From Roridomyces roridus (lineage: Eukaryota > Basidiomycota > Agaricomycetes > Agaricales > Mycenaceae), in NCBI GenBank assembly GCA_029378245.1, contig JARKIF010000011.1:1488001-1552000 (forward strand): a DNA stretch of 64,000 bases, written 5' to 3'. The position numbers and the translations under genes were made by a program. Numbering within the stretch: the stretch's first letter is position 1; every line of letters begins with the position of its first letter. Shown piece by piece: positions 53,327 through 64,000 of the stretch. The notes below the pieces were generated by a model. The model saw only the letters and a list, made by a program, of their open reading frames with translations, was not told the DNA's origin and searched no databases.

Positions 53327-53949
53327 TAGTGCTGGCAAGGTTCGGTTCGGTCCGGTTCAGTACCATTTTTTCCGAACCGCGAACCTGAACCTGGCGTTCG
53401 GTTCGGGCCATTGCCGAACCTTGAACCTGAATGCGCATTCGCGTTCGGTTCAGGTTCGAACCCGTTCGAACCCCCGCCGGTCCTGATAGCAAGTATCCCA
53501 CCAAAAATATTGCTCTGTGGCCGAAGGTACCTGGTCAGGCTTTATGGAGTCAAATGGAGTGTCTTGGGAGGCTCGTTTCATCTTGTACGGTGCTGTAACA
53601 GGCACCCGACACATTCCCGCCACTACTGATGCGCCATCAATGATCTAGATTGTTGGTCAGAGCCGCGTAAGAATGGGCTACAAGGGTGTGAAATTTACCA
53701 GATGGGTATACTTGCCGCAGATCACACCGGGACTGCCAGAAATGTACAACATTGACTGTAAAATTGACAAGATTGCGCTGATGGGGTTCATTTTCAGGTT
53801 CAGGTTCGAACGCGTGCAGTCCTCGCCGAACCCCGAACCAAACTTGCGTTCAGGTTCAAGGATTTCCTGAACCTGAACGCTGAACCCGCGTCCGGTTCAG
53901 GTTCGGTTCAGGTTCGAACCGATTTCTGAACCGGACCTTGCCACCACTA
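53327..53949. mobile_element. MITE rich in GGTTCGG/CCGAACC words
   Basis: The left end TAGTGCTGGCAAGGTTCGG matches the inverted right end TAGTGGTGGCAAGGTCCGG. CCAAGAG flanks both sides (53320-53326 and 53954-53960), a 7-8 bp TSD, with 3-4 unexplained bases at the right. Dense GGTTC(A/G)GGTTCG repeats fill both arms. It is probably hAT-like and non-autonomous. Confidence 0.65.
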
Positions 53950-53960
53950 AGGTCCAAGAG

Positions 53961-54948
53961 TCTTCTTTTAGCTTAGGTACCGACGGCGCAGGGCGTTGCA
54001 TTCCAGATCTCAAGCAAGGTGGGTGTCTTGAAGGAGTTCTGGCAAGCATCTGTGGACTCGCTTTAAGCTTAGCTTGCGCAGCAATGCAAAGGCGGAAGCA
54101 GCAAGGAAGCAGCCCGGGCGAAGATCAAGGTACATCTTTGATGGGAAATCCGCGAAGATCGGCACTTAGAGCGAGACGGAGGCAAGAGAGTCCAACACAG
54201 CAAGTTGTCAAGATTGAGTCAAGAGCAAAGAGACGGCAATCAAAAAAGAATCAAATGACAAACAAAAAGCCTGGTTGATGACCGGGATCCGGATATACTT
54301 GACAAATCATTATCGATGCGCAGGTTGTGCGCAGGGCGACAAGCGCGATGGTTTGCACTTGAACTACGGCTCTATTTTGGGTTTTCTTGAAGTGTCCCTC
54401 CCTGAATACTTATCACAGATTACGATCAGGAGCACCCAAGGAGCACCAGTATGTGAGGTTTGAACCCATTTGAGCAAATTGACAACTCTTGAACTGAAAC
54501 CCAGTCGTGGATGAATGTATGGTGCTGGGTTTAGCTGAAGAAACTGAGGTACCAATTCTTATCCAATGAATCTCTGTGAATCTCCCTTCCACGCGCTTGA
54601 AATTACTGAAATCCCGCAAATCAAATGAACCCACCTATCGCAATAGGCCCAAAGTCCACGCAATGAGCTGCAAGCGCCGGACAGAACCGTGGGTTTTTAA
54701 AACATAATTACCGCATAGAAGAATAAGTAGATCAGCACAGCGAGTCGGCAACGGACAGGTAAGTATCGCGGCGAAACAGCCGAATGGCCAACCAATGGTA
54801 TTCGGGAGCATTCGGATTGTGCTCTGAGTTGGATTTGGGCTCGTTGCTACGCAATCGACAACCCTTGTCTACTGGTACTTGGAATTGCACTCACCCGACG
54901 TAATCTGGCTAGTCTAGCCACCGAGCTATTTTTCTGCTTGAATCACCA
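53961..54948. other. No gene seen
   Basis: Short frames such as 54084-54278 (Lys/Arg/Gln-rich) have no recognisable features. This is the former upstream flank of GLOX. Confidence 0.4.
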
Positions 54949-56238
54949 CACTGTGAAAACATCGGCGCATGAATTTCATGTCGCCGTGCCATGAACAAGC
55001 AGAATCAGGGGCCGTGGGCTGAAATGAACATATCATGCACCTGGGGTCATTCAGGCATTATTGAGTGATTTTGACTCACTCCACACCAAGTACAAAATCA
55101 TGGTCTCTTTGGTGAATTTCAGGAACAGTTCCGCTGAATTTGCGAAGCCGAAATCAGGGGAGAAATGCATGAAAATCAACGAGAAAGATGGAAAAGAATA
55201 TTGATCAAGCTAGGGTGTTCTTCGATTGATCTGTACCCCGTCCGGACATCCCTCGACGACCACGCTGTTCCACGGTGGGATTTTTGAACGGAGACGGACT
55301 TGAGAAGGGCGGAAATTCGTTGTGTGGAGCGGCTGCTGCGGATGAGGTCAGTGGTGTCACGCCTGTCACGGCGCTCCACTCCTTCCTCCCAACCGTCACC
55401 TCCCTTCTGCCCCCGTCCTCCTCTTCCCCTCGTTCGCCACAGAAGCCCCCCATCGACTCAACTACATGCCAATATACACCTCCAGGCCATTCTCACACCC
55501 TCACGGCGCTTGTGGGACCTCCCAGCGACCACACGTCTGGCGGCGTGCCCAAGCCACCGTGGCAGTCACAATTAGGTGTAGAACTCGATTCCGACTCACC
55601 GCTGAGGCCAAAGGGTATCCGGTGCGTCGCTGATTCCGCTTTATTCACTCTGTTCTGACCCAACACGAACTCAAGAAGTCCTCAAGTCAGCGGCGGTCAG
55701 CATTGAAACGTCGGCGGCGGCGACTCTCGCTCCGATCTCCGGTGCGTACCCCATCCATTGCTCTTGATGCTACGAGACCTTCCCGCTCCGCTTCACGCAA
55801 CTCGAGGTATGTACTGTTGATCTTCTCGGGCCGGACACCTTCTAATCAGGATGAGTCTCAGCCGACAGTGAAGTTATCGACTACAATGATGCGGATGGCG
55901 GAGGCGAGAGTGGGCGGGTGCAAGTAGCACATCGTTGTATCATGTACATTTAGTTTGAAATTCACATTCCTTTCATCTGAAATTCGGGGTCCCAGGGAAT
56001 AGTATTCATTATCATACGGCCTGACTCAAATCGGACTCACTGGCTTCCCAGTCATTTTCATGTCAAGAGGACATGAAAAAGGCACATGAAAACGTCGAAA
56101 ACGGACATGAATCGAAATTGCGTACTTCACTGAAAGGGAGGTGATTTTAATGCGCATCGCTTTGATATTCATGCAATCCAGACATGAATTGGGGGGTACT
56201 GAGGGACATGATTTTCATGTGCCCCGGGTCTCACAGTG
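54949..56238. mobile_element. CACTA-like element copy B, TSD CCA
   Basis: The ends CACTGTGAAAAC and (inverted) CACTGTGAGACC are identical in layout to copy A, in opposite orientation. It is flanked by CCA at 54946-54948 and 56239-56241. It is 1290 bp and lacks the nested block, so it represents the uninterrupted form. The shared frame GVTPVTALHSFLPT...PPGHSHTLTALVGPP is preserved. The segment 55700-55850 differs from copy A, and its CTCCG/GTGCGT and CTCGAG/GTATGT sites look like exon-intron joints of a captured gene. Confidence 0.88.
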
Positions 56239-56241
56239 CCA

Positions 56242-57033
56242 AAGATTCAGCGTCTTACGATGTCCTACTTGCCTCCCATGTGCCCAGTTCGAGACCGATG
56301 GCCTCAAAAAAACCGATCCTGTCGTGTAATCCAGGTCCCCGCGTGCGTACTAACGGTGAAACACGGGGCGTCGATAAAATCATGTTGCGATTCCTTTGTT
56401 TCTCTCTTTCTCGCTCAACTGGTCTCTCATTCTCTCACCAAAAACGATCGACGTGTCACACAAGCCATGGCGAACGCCCAACAAACTCACTTCCCTCATG
56501 CGACTCGCGGAATCACCAGGTTCAACCTTGGTTCAACCGTGGTTCAACCTCGAGAATCAGGAAATCAGGCACATTTCTGCCATAAGGCCGAATGAATGGA
56601 ACGGTCTATTGTTTCCCTTCTATTATAATTCTATTGGAGAGCGAAGACTCAGTCCTGAAGAATTCAAACATGGGTTCGGATTGCCGGACAGCGGAGCGCC
56701 AGTCCCAGTAGTACTCCGCTTCTCCAGCTGAAAATCGCACTTGAAATACTTAGTCGGCGAGATATAGAGGTTATTCTGCGCTGGCACCACTCGTTTGAGA
56801 TTATTGAACACATGGTCATTTGACACTCCCGCCGTAGCAGCAGCTCGGCTTGGGTGGAGCCATGCCGCTGCCGGCGACTGGGATCGACAACTGGAGCGTT
56901 TCAATCAAATACCAGTGACGACCTTGGCCGGCAATACCATGCAACAGTGTATGATATCGCTTCCGTGATTTCTGGGTATACATATGAATAAAAACTGACA
57001 CGCAAGTCGTACACAGAACCAGCAACAGGGACC
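56242..57033. other. No gene seen
   Basis: Short open frames only. GGTTCAACC repeats occur at 56518-56550. Confidence 0.4.
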
Positions 57034-58621
57034 CTAATTCTTCTCGTCCAGCTTCGACTCCCGCAGGCTCATCCAATTTGTATTGTACCCGTCCACGGAT
57101 AAATGATTCCCAAGCGTAGGGTCTTGCACGGTCAGTCGCGAGGACGTATACGTATCGAGAGGGAGTGAGATGCTGGGTGAAGTCGCTGCCGACATGCCAG
57201 ATTGGAGGTGAGCCATCTCAATTTGAACTTGCTGTATATATTGGGTACGATGAGCATTCCAATCCCCTAGATGTAGGTGTGGATGTATGCATGTACGCAC
57301 CGAGAACGCCGCGGACGCCCCAGAATTCTTTCGGAATATTATCTCGGTGTATCCTTGCCGGGCGTTGAGTCTAGGTAGGGACAGATCAGGCGGTGGAGAC
57401 ACTGCTGATCAAGTAACCCACGATAGTAGTAGTGAGTTTGTGAACACTGGAGAGGTACGATGAGTGGTATTCAATACGAACATTACGCCGACTTACGTTT
57501 TGGAATAACAACGAAGAAGGCGACGTAGACGACTGGAGATTTTGGATTAGTTGAAGCAGCCATTGTGCAATGGGTCCACCTACAATTGTCCTTCATTGTC
57601 AAGAACTTGGATGATGGAATTAACATTTGCCATGTTGCAAGAATGTGGGCTAACGCACAGTAATCAAGCACCCCAGTGTCCCGAAGCTAGGCAGCCATTT
57701 AGCTTCGCGATTATCTCGGAGTTTAGCAACCCACATGGTCAACAATCCTGTTTCGATCGTCCAGGTCATGATTTGAGTGACGATTTTGTGTAGTCTGTAC
57801 GGCAGTCAGCTGTGTGGGCGTTGAAAACCGACGAACATACACCCGGGATTTATCGAGATGCCACGAGCTCAGATAGTAGCATAACGAGAGAACCAGAGTC
57901 GCGTCGAGGATGGCGCTGATGAGGAGAATGAATTCGATGAGCCACCCCGCCTTGGCGGTGTAATCTGGCAAATTAGGTCGGCCGAGCGCGAACACGCTCA
58001 GTCCAATGATTCCGATGAATCGTGTCAAAGTGAGGATGGCGCAGAAGAGGGGGAGGGAGGGAGAGTGTGTTAGTTTCCACAGGCGGTATGTAAACCACCC
58101 CTCGAGTTATGATAAGCAGAGGCCCAGAGACAGGATGCAATGAATCTCACCTGTTCCAGCGGTCCGATAAAGCCGCTCATCAGAATGGAAATGTCAAGAG
58201 TTATTGGTGGTTGTATCAGCAGCTCCGGATGCCCGTACTGCGTTACGGTGACTGTGTAGATGGTATGGCAAATGACAATAGAATGCCCAACGTCCAGGCA
58301 CCAGGCCACGGCGACCTGGGTCATGAAAAATGAAGCCCAGAAATGAAACTGTTTCAAGGGACGCACGATGGATTTCACCAGGATATGATCCCTCTCGCTC
58401 CTATTGAAGTATTGCCATGCCTGCACGCTGACCATGCCCGAAAGAAACAACGCGACGATGACTCCGATTTCCAAGGCTCCGATGGACGTGCCGAGATCGA
58501 AAGGGAAACCCGCGACGCCGCGGGCAACTGCAGAAGATAAACCTCGCAAAGCTGGCATCGGATAGTGGAAAGGCTGTCGCCATAAGCCTTCATTGCTCTT
58601 ATAGACAAGTACTGGTGTCAT
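57034..58621 (-). CDS. DUF6534-type multi-pass membrane protein
   Basis: The first exon (58621 or the later ATG at 58558, to 58151) reads TSIGALEIGVIVALFLSGMV, QAWQYFNRSERD, FFMTQVAVAWCLDVGHSIVI, TVTVTQYGHPELL and SILMSGFIGPLEQ. The intron 58101-58150 joins in phase to GWFTYRLWKLTHSPSLPLF, then LTRFIGIIGLSVFALGRPN and further helices. A second join gives VLHKIVTQIMTWTIETGLLT. The later exon has VVYVAFFVVIPK, and the final exon has NARQGYTEII and a soluble tail ending SKLDEKN. Order, helices and tail match the seven-helix, receptor-like DUF6534 family, highly expanded in mushrooms with no known role. The two middle joints near 57600-57730 are uncertain. Confidence 0.78.
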
Positions 58622-60798
58622 TCGTGAGACGGCGAATCATGGTGGCAATAAAGCGCACCGTTCGTTTAATTAGAACTACTGCCGAGGGGCGGAATACCAA
58701 GAAATGTAGCCGGATATGGACGCCGTGTGTTGATGTCCCCATGCCGAGTAGCGGGAGCTGTGTCGCTTCAATTGATAGCCACTTTTAATCAAACGTTTAT
58801 TAGAGGAAGCTCGAGTACGAACGTAAAAGGAGAAACCACGACGAATCACAACATTCACGTGTCCGTTGGCAAACATAGGCAGAAAGGTGCTTGAAAATCT
58901 GACCACCTCTGTCAGAATTCACCCAGCTCGGATCCTATCCCAGCTCGGGTCGGTATCTCGCCGATTCCAGTTCTTCGCCATCAATCTGGCACAGTGCTCC
59001 GGTGGCGCGTCAACAGACCAGCTACGATCTCCACATGAGCGTAAGACAAAATTCATTTGCTGAATGCGGATTGAATGAATGAAACTTTATCAGAGCGGCG
59101 TGAGGGGAAAACGAATTGGCTCCGCTCCGAGAGGCGTGGAGGACTAGACTTGACAGTGAACTCGGAGAATGAGGTGTCAAGCCAGAAATGAGAGGCGAAA
59201 TGCCGGCTCCGAGGGCAGCCCAGTCGGAGTGTCGTACAGTCTTCAATCTGAGAAAGACTACCACCGGAATTCCCTAGTACATGCGCGCCGTGGGAGAATG
59301 AGAACCACTGATGACATTCTGTGGCAAAATAAGCTATCGAAAGCGGCGATTCCTAGTACCAGTCATCGGCGTTGCTTGTCTGATGTAACGTGGCAACACA
59401 CTCGAGGACCTGAAGTTCGGTGAATCGAGTTAAAAATGAAGCAGGATCAATGGAGACACATACTAGTTGGTAATTAACTTGATGACTTAATGGCCATTGA
59501 GGGTGCCACTGTCCAGTGAGGCACCCGACGACAAAGATTGACAGCATGACACCGTGGATTGAGCCCGAGGAGTAACCCATGCGTCCCTCTCCCAAATGAG
59601 CCATGATAATCTACAGTGGAGGGCACGTACACGGATGATATGATTATCCAGCCGGGTCGTAGCTGAAACTGATTTTCCTGGAGAGGCAGGTAGTTCGCTG
59701 TCCATGTATGATGCAGGAGATGACCACGAACCGGAAGGGAGTAGAGGTGGAAGTATATCGAAGCGGGCGGGGAAAATGAGATCCTTTAGGAACGGCGCCG
59801 GCAGTTCCACACATACCAGGGAGAGCAAGACGAGGCTCACGCCGACAGAGAAGGAAAGGTAGGAACAGACACGGCAGGACGATCGAATGCGATCGACGGC
59901 AGTGATCCCAGACGCACCGATTTGCACAGTATTTCGTCATAATACGACCCCACGCCCTTGGTGCTTTGTCCCAACGTTTGCTGTCGAGTCGGATGCCTGC
60001 AGCGTGCCACCGCGGGTGTGGTATAGAAAACGGTGGGAGGAGTGCCACAGAATACAGATAGCCCCGTGGGGATCAGTCGGCAGTACAGGAGATCCTCGGA
60101 GTTGTGGCTCTTTACTATTTAGCGTCGTTTTCTCGAGGACCAATGGGCGAGCCTTCCTTCACGCGCAGAGTATCAGCAATAGAGAGATATGAGGGTGGCA
60201 GTCGCGCACCTTGTGTGCCAGATGAGCACTATCGACTTGGGATTCCGACACCAGGAGTCCAGGACGACTCGGAGTCTAGATCAGTGGATCACTCCGGAGT
60301 CCGCCGAGCCGCGTTTACGCTTCAGTCGAAGATGTGCGGTTGGAAGGCAAGAGAAAAGCGCAGCGTCGGCCCGGGACGTTCATAGGTTCACTAGTAGGAG
60401 GACTCCGAGATTCGAGAGGATGAAGGTGAAAGACAAGAGAAGATGACACCACGTGATATTGATCAATTCATCAAATCAGGTGACTGCCAGCTGCTTGACC
60501 TCCACCACCACCACGCTGCGCGCCATGGGAGCGAGTTTCTATCGTTTTCCACAAACTAAGCCGGTCGACTGCTTACTGAACCACGCTCCCTTTGGCTTCC
60601 AAATGTCCCTTCGTTCCCGGACATTTTCGCGCTCCAATGGTGCTCAAATGGTGCTTATCGTCCAGACCGGCACTATGCGCACCTGTCGCGGTTCATTGCT
60701 GTAGACGTCCATCGGCGCAGCAGAAATTTCACTTTGGACGACCGATCTAAGTACATACATCAATTTGCACTCGCGGTCTCCATGTTTTCCCCATGTCG
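58622..60798. other. Possible decayed membrane-protein gene on the minus strand
   Basis: Minus-strand frames at 60048-59350 include hydrophobic runs (SYLSFSVGVSLVLLSLV and YSSGSIHGVMLSIFVVGCLTG), as in a membrane protein. I could not splice them into one frame. It may be a pseudogene relative of the neighbouring membrane gene. Nothing else was recognised here. Confidence 0.3.
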
Positions 60799-60932
60799 CA
60801 CGGCGGGCAAAAGCCAGCGAAGGCAACAATGACCTTCCTTTAAAGAAGGTCGTTTCCCTTTGTTCGAACAAAGGAAAAATGCCTTCTTTAAAGGAAAGCT
60901 CCTTTTACCTTCGTTGGCTTTTGCCCGCCGTG
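60799..60932. mobile_element. Foldback MITE, 134 bp, TSD TCG
   Basis: Almost the whole element is one inverted repeat: CACGGCGGGCAAAAGCCA and CGAAGG at the left match the inverted right arm, and the arms meet at the GTTCGAAC palindrome near 60862. TCG flanks both ends (60796-60798 and 60933-60935). Again a CAC start with a 3-bp duplication. Confidence 0.75.
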
Positions 60933-60935
60933 TCG

Positions 60936-61544
60936 ATCTAGACTCTCGAGTACTACTGCCATCATTTCAACGTAGTTCCCGTCCATCTCTGGTCGCCGAG
61001 TACCTCGAGGATCTTGTCTCCATCCACCGGTGTCCTTCAGGCAAGCAACAATCCAACGATTTCTGGCACTCCGACGTCATTGTCGACTCGAACATCGGCT
61101 TCAATGAGCCTCGCGCCCTCCCCAGCGTAAGTATGTTTGTGCTATTTTCTGTTTGTCATCCTAAATTCAATCTCTGCTGCTGTGTATCGTTTATATCCCA
61201 CGTATTCTATCCTCGGCGCAGCTGGTTAATACGGCGCGGACTGATGGAAGCGGCAAACACCAATTCCAGTCGAAGCGGAGGCTAGCGGAGGCGGGTATAT
61301 GTGTGGCAAGACAGACACTGACGGGCGTTTGTCAAGGAAACAATTCAACTGCCACATTAGGCAATAATGGGCGCCCTGAGTATAAATATCTCGTGTTACA
61401 CACCTTCTGTGAGCGAGGATGCGTTCATGTAGCCTCATGCAATTCCGCACTCCTCCTGGCAAGTCCAGTCCATGCTCGTCGAGAATCAAGATCCCATCCC
61501 AGCGCACACCTCAATGGCCTGTGCGTTATTCGTATTTCCCTGAC
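60936..61544. other. Exon-like fragment, no complete gene
   Basis: The plus strand from about 60940 to 61130 has coding-like codons (PSLVAEYLEDLVSIHR, DFWHSDVIVDSNIGFNEPRALPS) ending at a GTAAGT donor. I cannot identify the family. It looks like a gene fragment, possibly cut by the MITE just upstream. Confidence 0.35.
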
Positions 61545-62370
61545 TTTGAGGGTCCTTGGTGGACAAAACCTGGAATTGTGCAGGGATGTGTGGTTCTTTC
61601 TTCAAATCTCAACAGAAATCTCAAGATCTTGAAAGATTTGGCTCATTTTGTAAGTTGAATCAAGTTCTTGCAACATCCATTGATATCTTGCTAGTTTTTG
61701 CACAATGTGGTATTTCAAGCAGGGTTCAGGTGATATTTTCTGCATTGCAGGGATGCAAGATCTGGTGAGTCAAACAACAAATGGAAAAAAGATAAAAAAT
61801 TGACACTGGAATCCCAAATTCTGTGGTGTGTCACAAGATCTTGGAAGGTTAAAGGCCACAAGTGTCGGAGCAAATCTCACATGACAATCACTGATTTTCT
61901 GATTGCCACCCACTCAGGCTGTTGATCCGTTGGCAGCCGAACCGCCAGGAAACGGATAGATCACACTTTGGCGCCCTTCAACATAAAATGATTGATCACA
62001 GTAGCGGCTTGAACTCGGCCACCACGGCACCACCAACTCTGGTGAGATCTTGCATCCCTATTAGACTTGATGAGCCATATTTTGACTTTCAATCTTTCAA
62101 AATCTTTGAACATTCGCTGCAAATCAGTGGCCTCAAAATGAATCAGTGGAACTTGCACAAACTTTCAAGATCTTGGGGGGAGGAAAATTCACAAGATCTT
62201 GCAAGATGATGGTCAAATAATGCCAGGGCAAGTCGACAATCATCCAATATCTTCCAAGATCTTGAACAAACTGGAAGATCTTGCCAAATCTTGCAAGATC
62301 TTCGAAGATGTCACGGAAATGATGGTGGTGGCAACAAGAAAATACCTTTTGTCCACCAAGGGCCTTCATA
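61545..62370. mobile_element. MITE rich in CAAGATCTTG, TSD CCTGAC
   Basis: The left end TTTGAGGGTCCTTGGTGGAC matches the inverted right end TATGAAGGCCCTTGGTGGAC. CCTGAC flanks both sides (61539-61544, 62371-62376). The interior carries many copies of CAAGATCTTG and CTTGCAAGATC, mostly in the right half. Confidence 0.65.
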
Positions 62371-62446
62371 CCTGACAGCAGTCTAGGCTTACTGACAGAC
62401 CTCGCTATGTTTTAAATTACTGACCTAGCCGTTCTTGCCGACAGGG

Positions 62447-62454
62447 TATATAAA
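62447..62454 (+). promoter_or_regulatory. TATA box of the first cysteine-rich gene
   Basis: TATATAAA lies 63 bp before the ATG at 62510. Confidence 0.65.
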
Positions 62455-62509
62455 GAGCGGGTGTTCCAGGCTACAGGTAAGTACGACTTCAAAACGCCAT
62501 CATCCCCAC

Positions 62510-62792
62510 ATGAAATTCTCCACCCAGGTCAGTTGGCAACTCTTGCTTCCCGCAAATTGTATTGAGTCCCCAACCTTCCACTCCAGTTCGTTATTATGCT
62601 CCTCAGTGCAATTGCTGCAGCGAGCTCTATCCCGGCGCATTGCGATTCTGCCTGCGTTGCTGTTGACTGTGTGAGTGGTAATAGTCCAGGACCCTCGGAC
62701 GGTGTGAATTCAATGTGATGTGTTAGGGAGACCGTCCTGTTACCAGTCGCGACTGCTTTGGCGACCCGTGCTCTTGTGGGGAGTTGCCTTAG
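62510..62792 (+). CDS. Small secreted cysteine-rich protein 1 (tandem pair)
   Basis: Three short exons: 62510-62527, 62587-62670, 62727-62792, with clean GT-AG introns. The 53-residue product has a signal peptide (MKFSTQFVIMLLSAIAAASS) and a mature part with six cysteines in the order C-x3-C-x4-C-x9-C-x4-C-x-C. The core is DCGDRPVTSRDCFGDPCSC. I do not recognise the family. The gene 263 bp downstream has the same exon layout and the same core, so this is a recent tandem duplication. Secretion and disulfide folding are inferred. A role as a small effector-like or surface peptide is a guess. Confidence 0.8.
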
Positions 62793-62997
62793 AATACAAT
62801 GTAGGGTCGCACATAGGCCCAAAATTGAATATGAAATAGCTGTGGATGTAATTAATCTAACCCTGCAGCGACAAAGACCAAGCCAACAATGGTCCCCGAT
62901 CCCTCAGATATTTCGAGGAGCGAAACGCTGGCAAATTGTGTCTGACCACTACGAGTCACCGGGACTTTGCTTTGCTGGCAGGCGGGTTCGAAGACCG

Positions 62998-63004
62998 TAT
63001 AAAA
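62998..63004 (+). promoter_or_regulatory. TATA box of the second cysteine-rich gene
   Basis: TATAAAA lies 57 bp before the ATG at 63055, nearly the same spacing as in the first gene. Confidence 0.65.
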
Positions 63005-63054
63005 GTTGGCCAGCACGTCGCTCCACTACCAAACCTAACCCTCTCCCAAATAAA

Positions 63055-63393
63055 ATGAGATTCACCGCGGCGGTGAGTTCAACTTCCTGCGTTGTCGCCG
63101 AAGAGCGGCTCAACCTTCTGAATTGCTCATCGCTCCCACCAGCTCGCAGTGGCAATTTCCCTCATCTCATTCTCCTCCGCAGCCCCCCGTCCCAATCCAA
63201 CTCCCCCCGTTCAACTTATAGCGCCTCGACAGACCATGACCCGATGTAACGCCATTTGCGTTCCGGTTGATTGTGTATGTGATTGATCCGACATCATCTA
63301 TTTCCGCTGATGGCCGACTTTCCGATATAGGGATGCCGGCCCGTGGCGAGTCGGGATTGTTTCGGCAACCCATGTTCGTGTGCGAATGATTGA
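63055..63393 (+). CDS. Small secreted cysteine-rich protein 2 (tandem pair)
   Basis: Exons 63055-63072, 63143-63274, 63331-63393. The 70-residue product has a signal peptide (MRFTAALAVAISLISFSSAA), a Pro-rich segment (APRPNPTPPVQLIAPRQ) absent from its neighbour, and a cysteine core DCGCRPVASRDCFGNPCSC ending AND. It has one extra cysteine, seven in total. Both introns sit at the same codons as in gene 1, the first exactly six codons into the signal peptide and the second right after the DC. The odd seventh cysteine could allow dimers. The APRQ step before the core may be a processing site. Confidence 0.82.
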
Positions 63394-64000
63394 TTGATTT
63401 TAGCGGGGCGATTCGCCGGCTTCTTCGAGCCTACTAGTAGCAACTGTGTTGAGTGAGAAACTGCACTGAGGACCACGGAATGAGTGAAATTCGCAGACAT
63501 TTTTCGCCTTGAAAGGACAAGAAATTCACCCGGTAACGCAGTGAAATTCACTCAAAACAAGGGAATTTCACAAGGAAAATCAGTGGTGAATGTTCACGTA
63601 CAAAACTCAGTTTTTCGCCATACCTGTTCACGCCAACTCTCGGTGAATTTCTCTTGCTTTCAACTGGATTAGCACTTGATATTCAGGAATAGATCACATT
63701 GAAAAGACTTGAATTTCACTCGAAGAATGTGGTGAAGATTACTTGTAATTGGGGTGAAATAATACAAAAAAGGGTTGTACTACACGGGCAGCACATCTGT
63801 GATTCAACGATCCTCCTCTGGCTCCGGGGTCAATTCAGGCAACGACTGTGCACGGGCTATGGTCCGATAAATCAAGAGTATATTAACATCAAACGTACGC
63901 ACGGGGAGGAGACCGGCGAGGCGAGGGTGGGGGCGACAAAGTGGGAGATTCCGCTAGCGTATGGTCAGAGTCGTGCGAGTAAGGAACGAGGAAGACGGAC
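63394..64000. repeat. GTGAAATTCAC-rich repeat region
   Basis: From about 63485 to 63760 the palindromic word GTGAAATTCAC and close variants recur about eight times in both orientations, like the subterminal part of a MITE. I could not pair its ends. No gene was seen to the window end. Confidence 0.4.

Noticed and set aside
1..64000. CRISPR array or bacterial operon
   Set aside because: Repeats found are transposon subterminal words without uniform spacers; genes have spliceosomal introns.

Overview
This window looks like nuclear DNA from a filamentous basidiomycete of the Agaricomycetes type. The evidence is many 45-65 bp GT-AG introns with CTRAC-like branch sites, and gene families typical of mushrooms: F-box-like/LRR-like proteins, a glyoxal oxidase (GLOX), a CBM1 secreted protein, a DUF6534-type membrane protein, a cytochrome P450, an MLKL-like TKL kinase, and Zn2Cys6 and C2H2 factors. 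GLOX and CBM1 suggest a wood- or litter-degrading lineage, which is an inference. Gene models below were spliced by eye; nearly all true genes are broken across several frames by introns.

Layout. 1-7.3 kb: gene-poor, with a CACTG-ended MITE (2212-2910), a zinc-cluster-like fragment and one three-exon hypothetical gene. 7.9-9.5 kb: a conserved lipocalin-like fungal gene and an intron-containing tRNA-Asn. 9.5-20.3 kb: three F-box-like genes, a CBM1 secreted protein, a coiled-coil gene with a MITE exactly at its start, and two clusters of minus-strand tRNA-like mini-hairpins. 21-34.7 kb: a small Zn2Cys6 protein, a membrane protein, a kinase with three HECT N-lobe-like repeats and SH3, a P450, and a C2H2 regulator. 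35.3-53.3 kb: one GLOX gene dismembered by nested transposons. 53.3-64 kb: more MITEs, a second copy of the CACTA-like element, a seven-TM-like protein, and two tandem cysteine-rich secreted proteins.

The GLOX locus is the most structured part. Its exons read in frame to 572 residues with all copper/radical residues, but a CACTG-ended element (3-bp TSD) sits in exon 3. A 2.3 kb element with an 8-bp TSD is nested inside that. A hAT-like MITE (8-bp TSD) sits directly in front of the start codon, and an 11.6 kb Ty3/gypsy LTR element sits inside the MITE. The original TATA promoter is now about 12 kb from its ATG. The gypsy element has nearly identical 1568-bp LTRs, two -1 slippery heptamers, a nonsense TGA in pol, and an antisense reading frame with host-like codon usage between pol and the 3' LTR.

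Most novel candidates: the tandem secreted pair with a conserved cysteine core (62510-63393), the kinase/HECT-like/SH3 fusion (24231-27792), the antisense gene in the gypsy element (43391-43987), and the tRNA-like mini-hairpin clusters.
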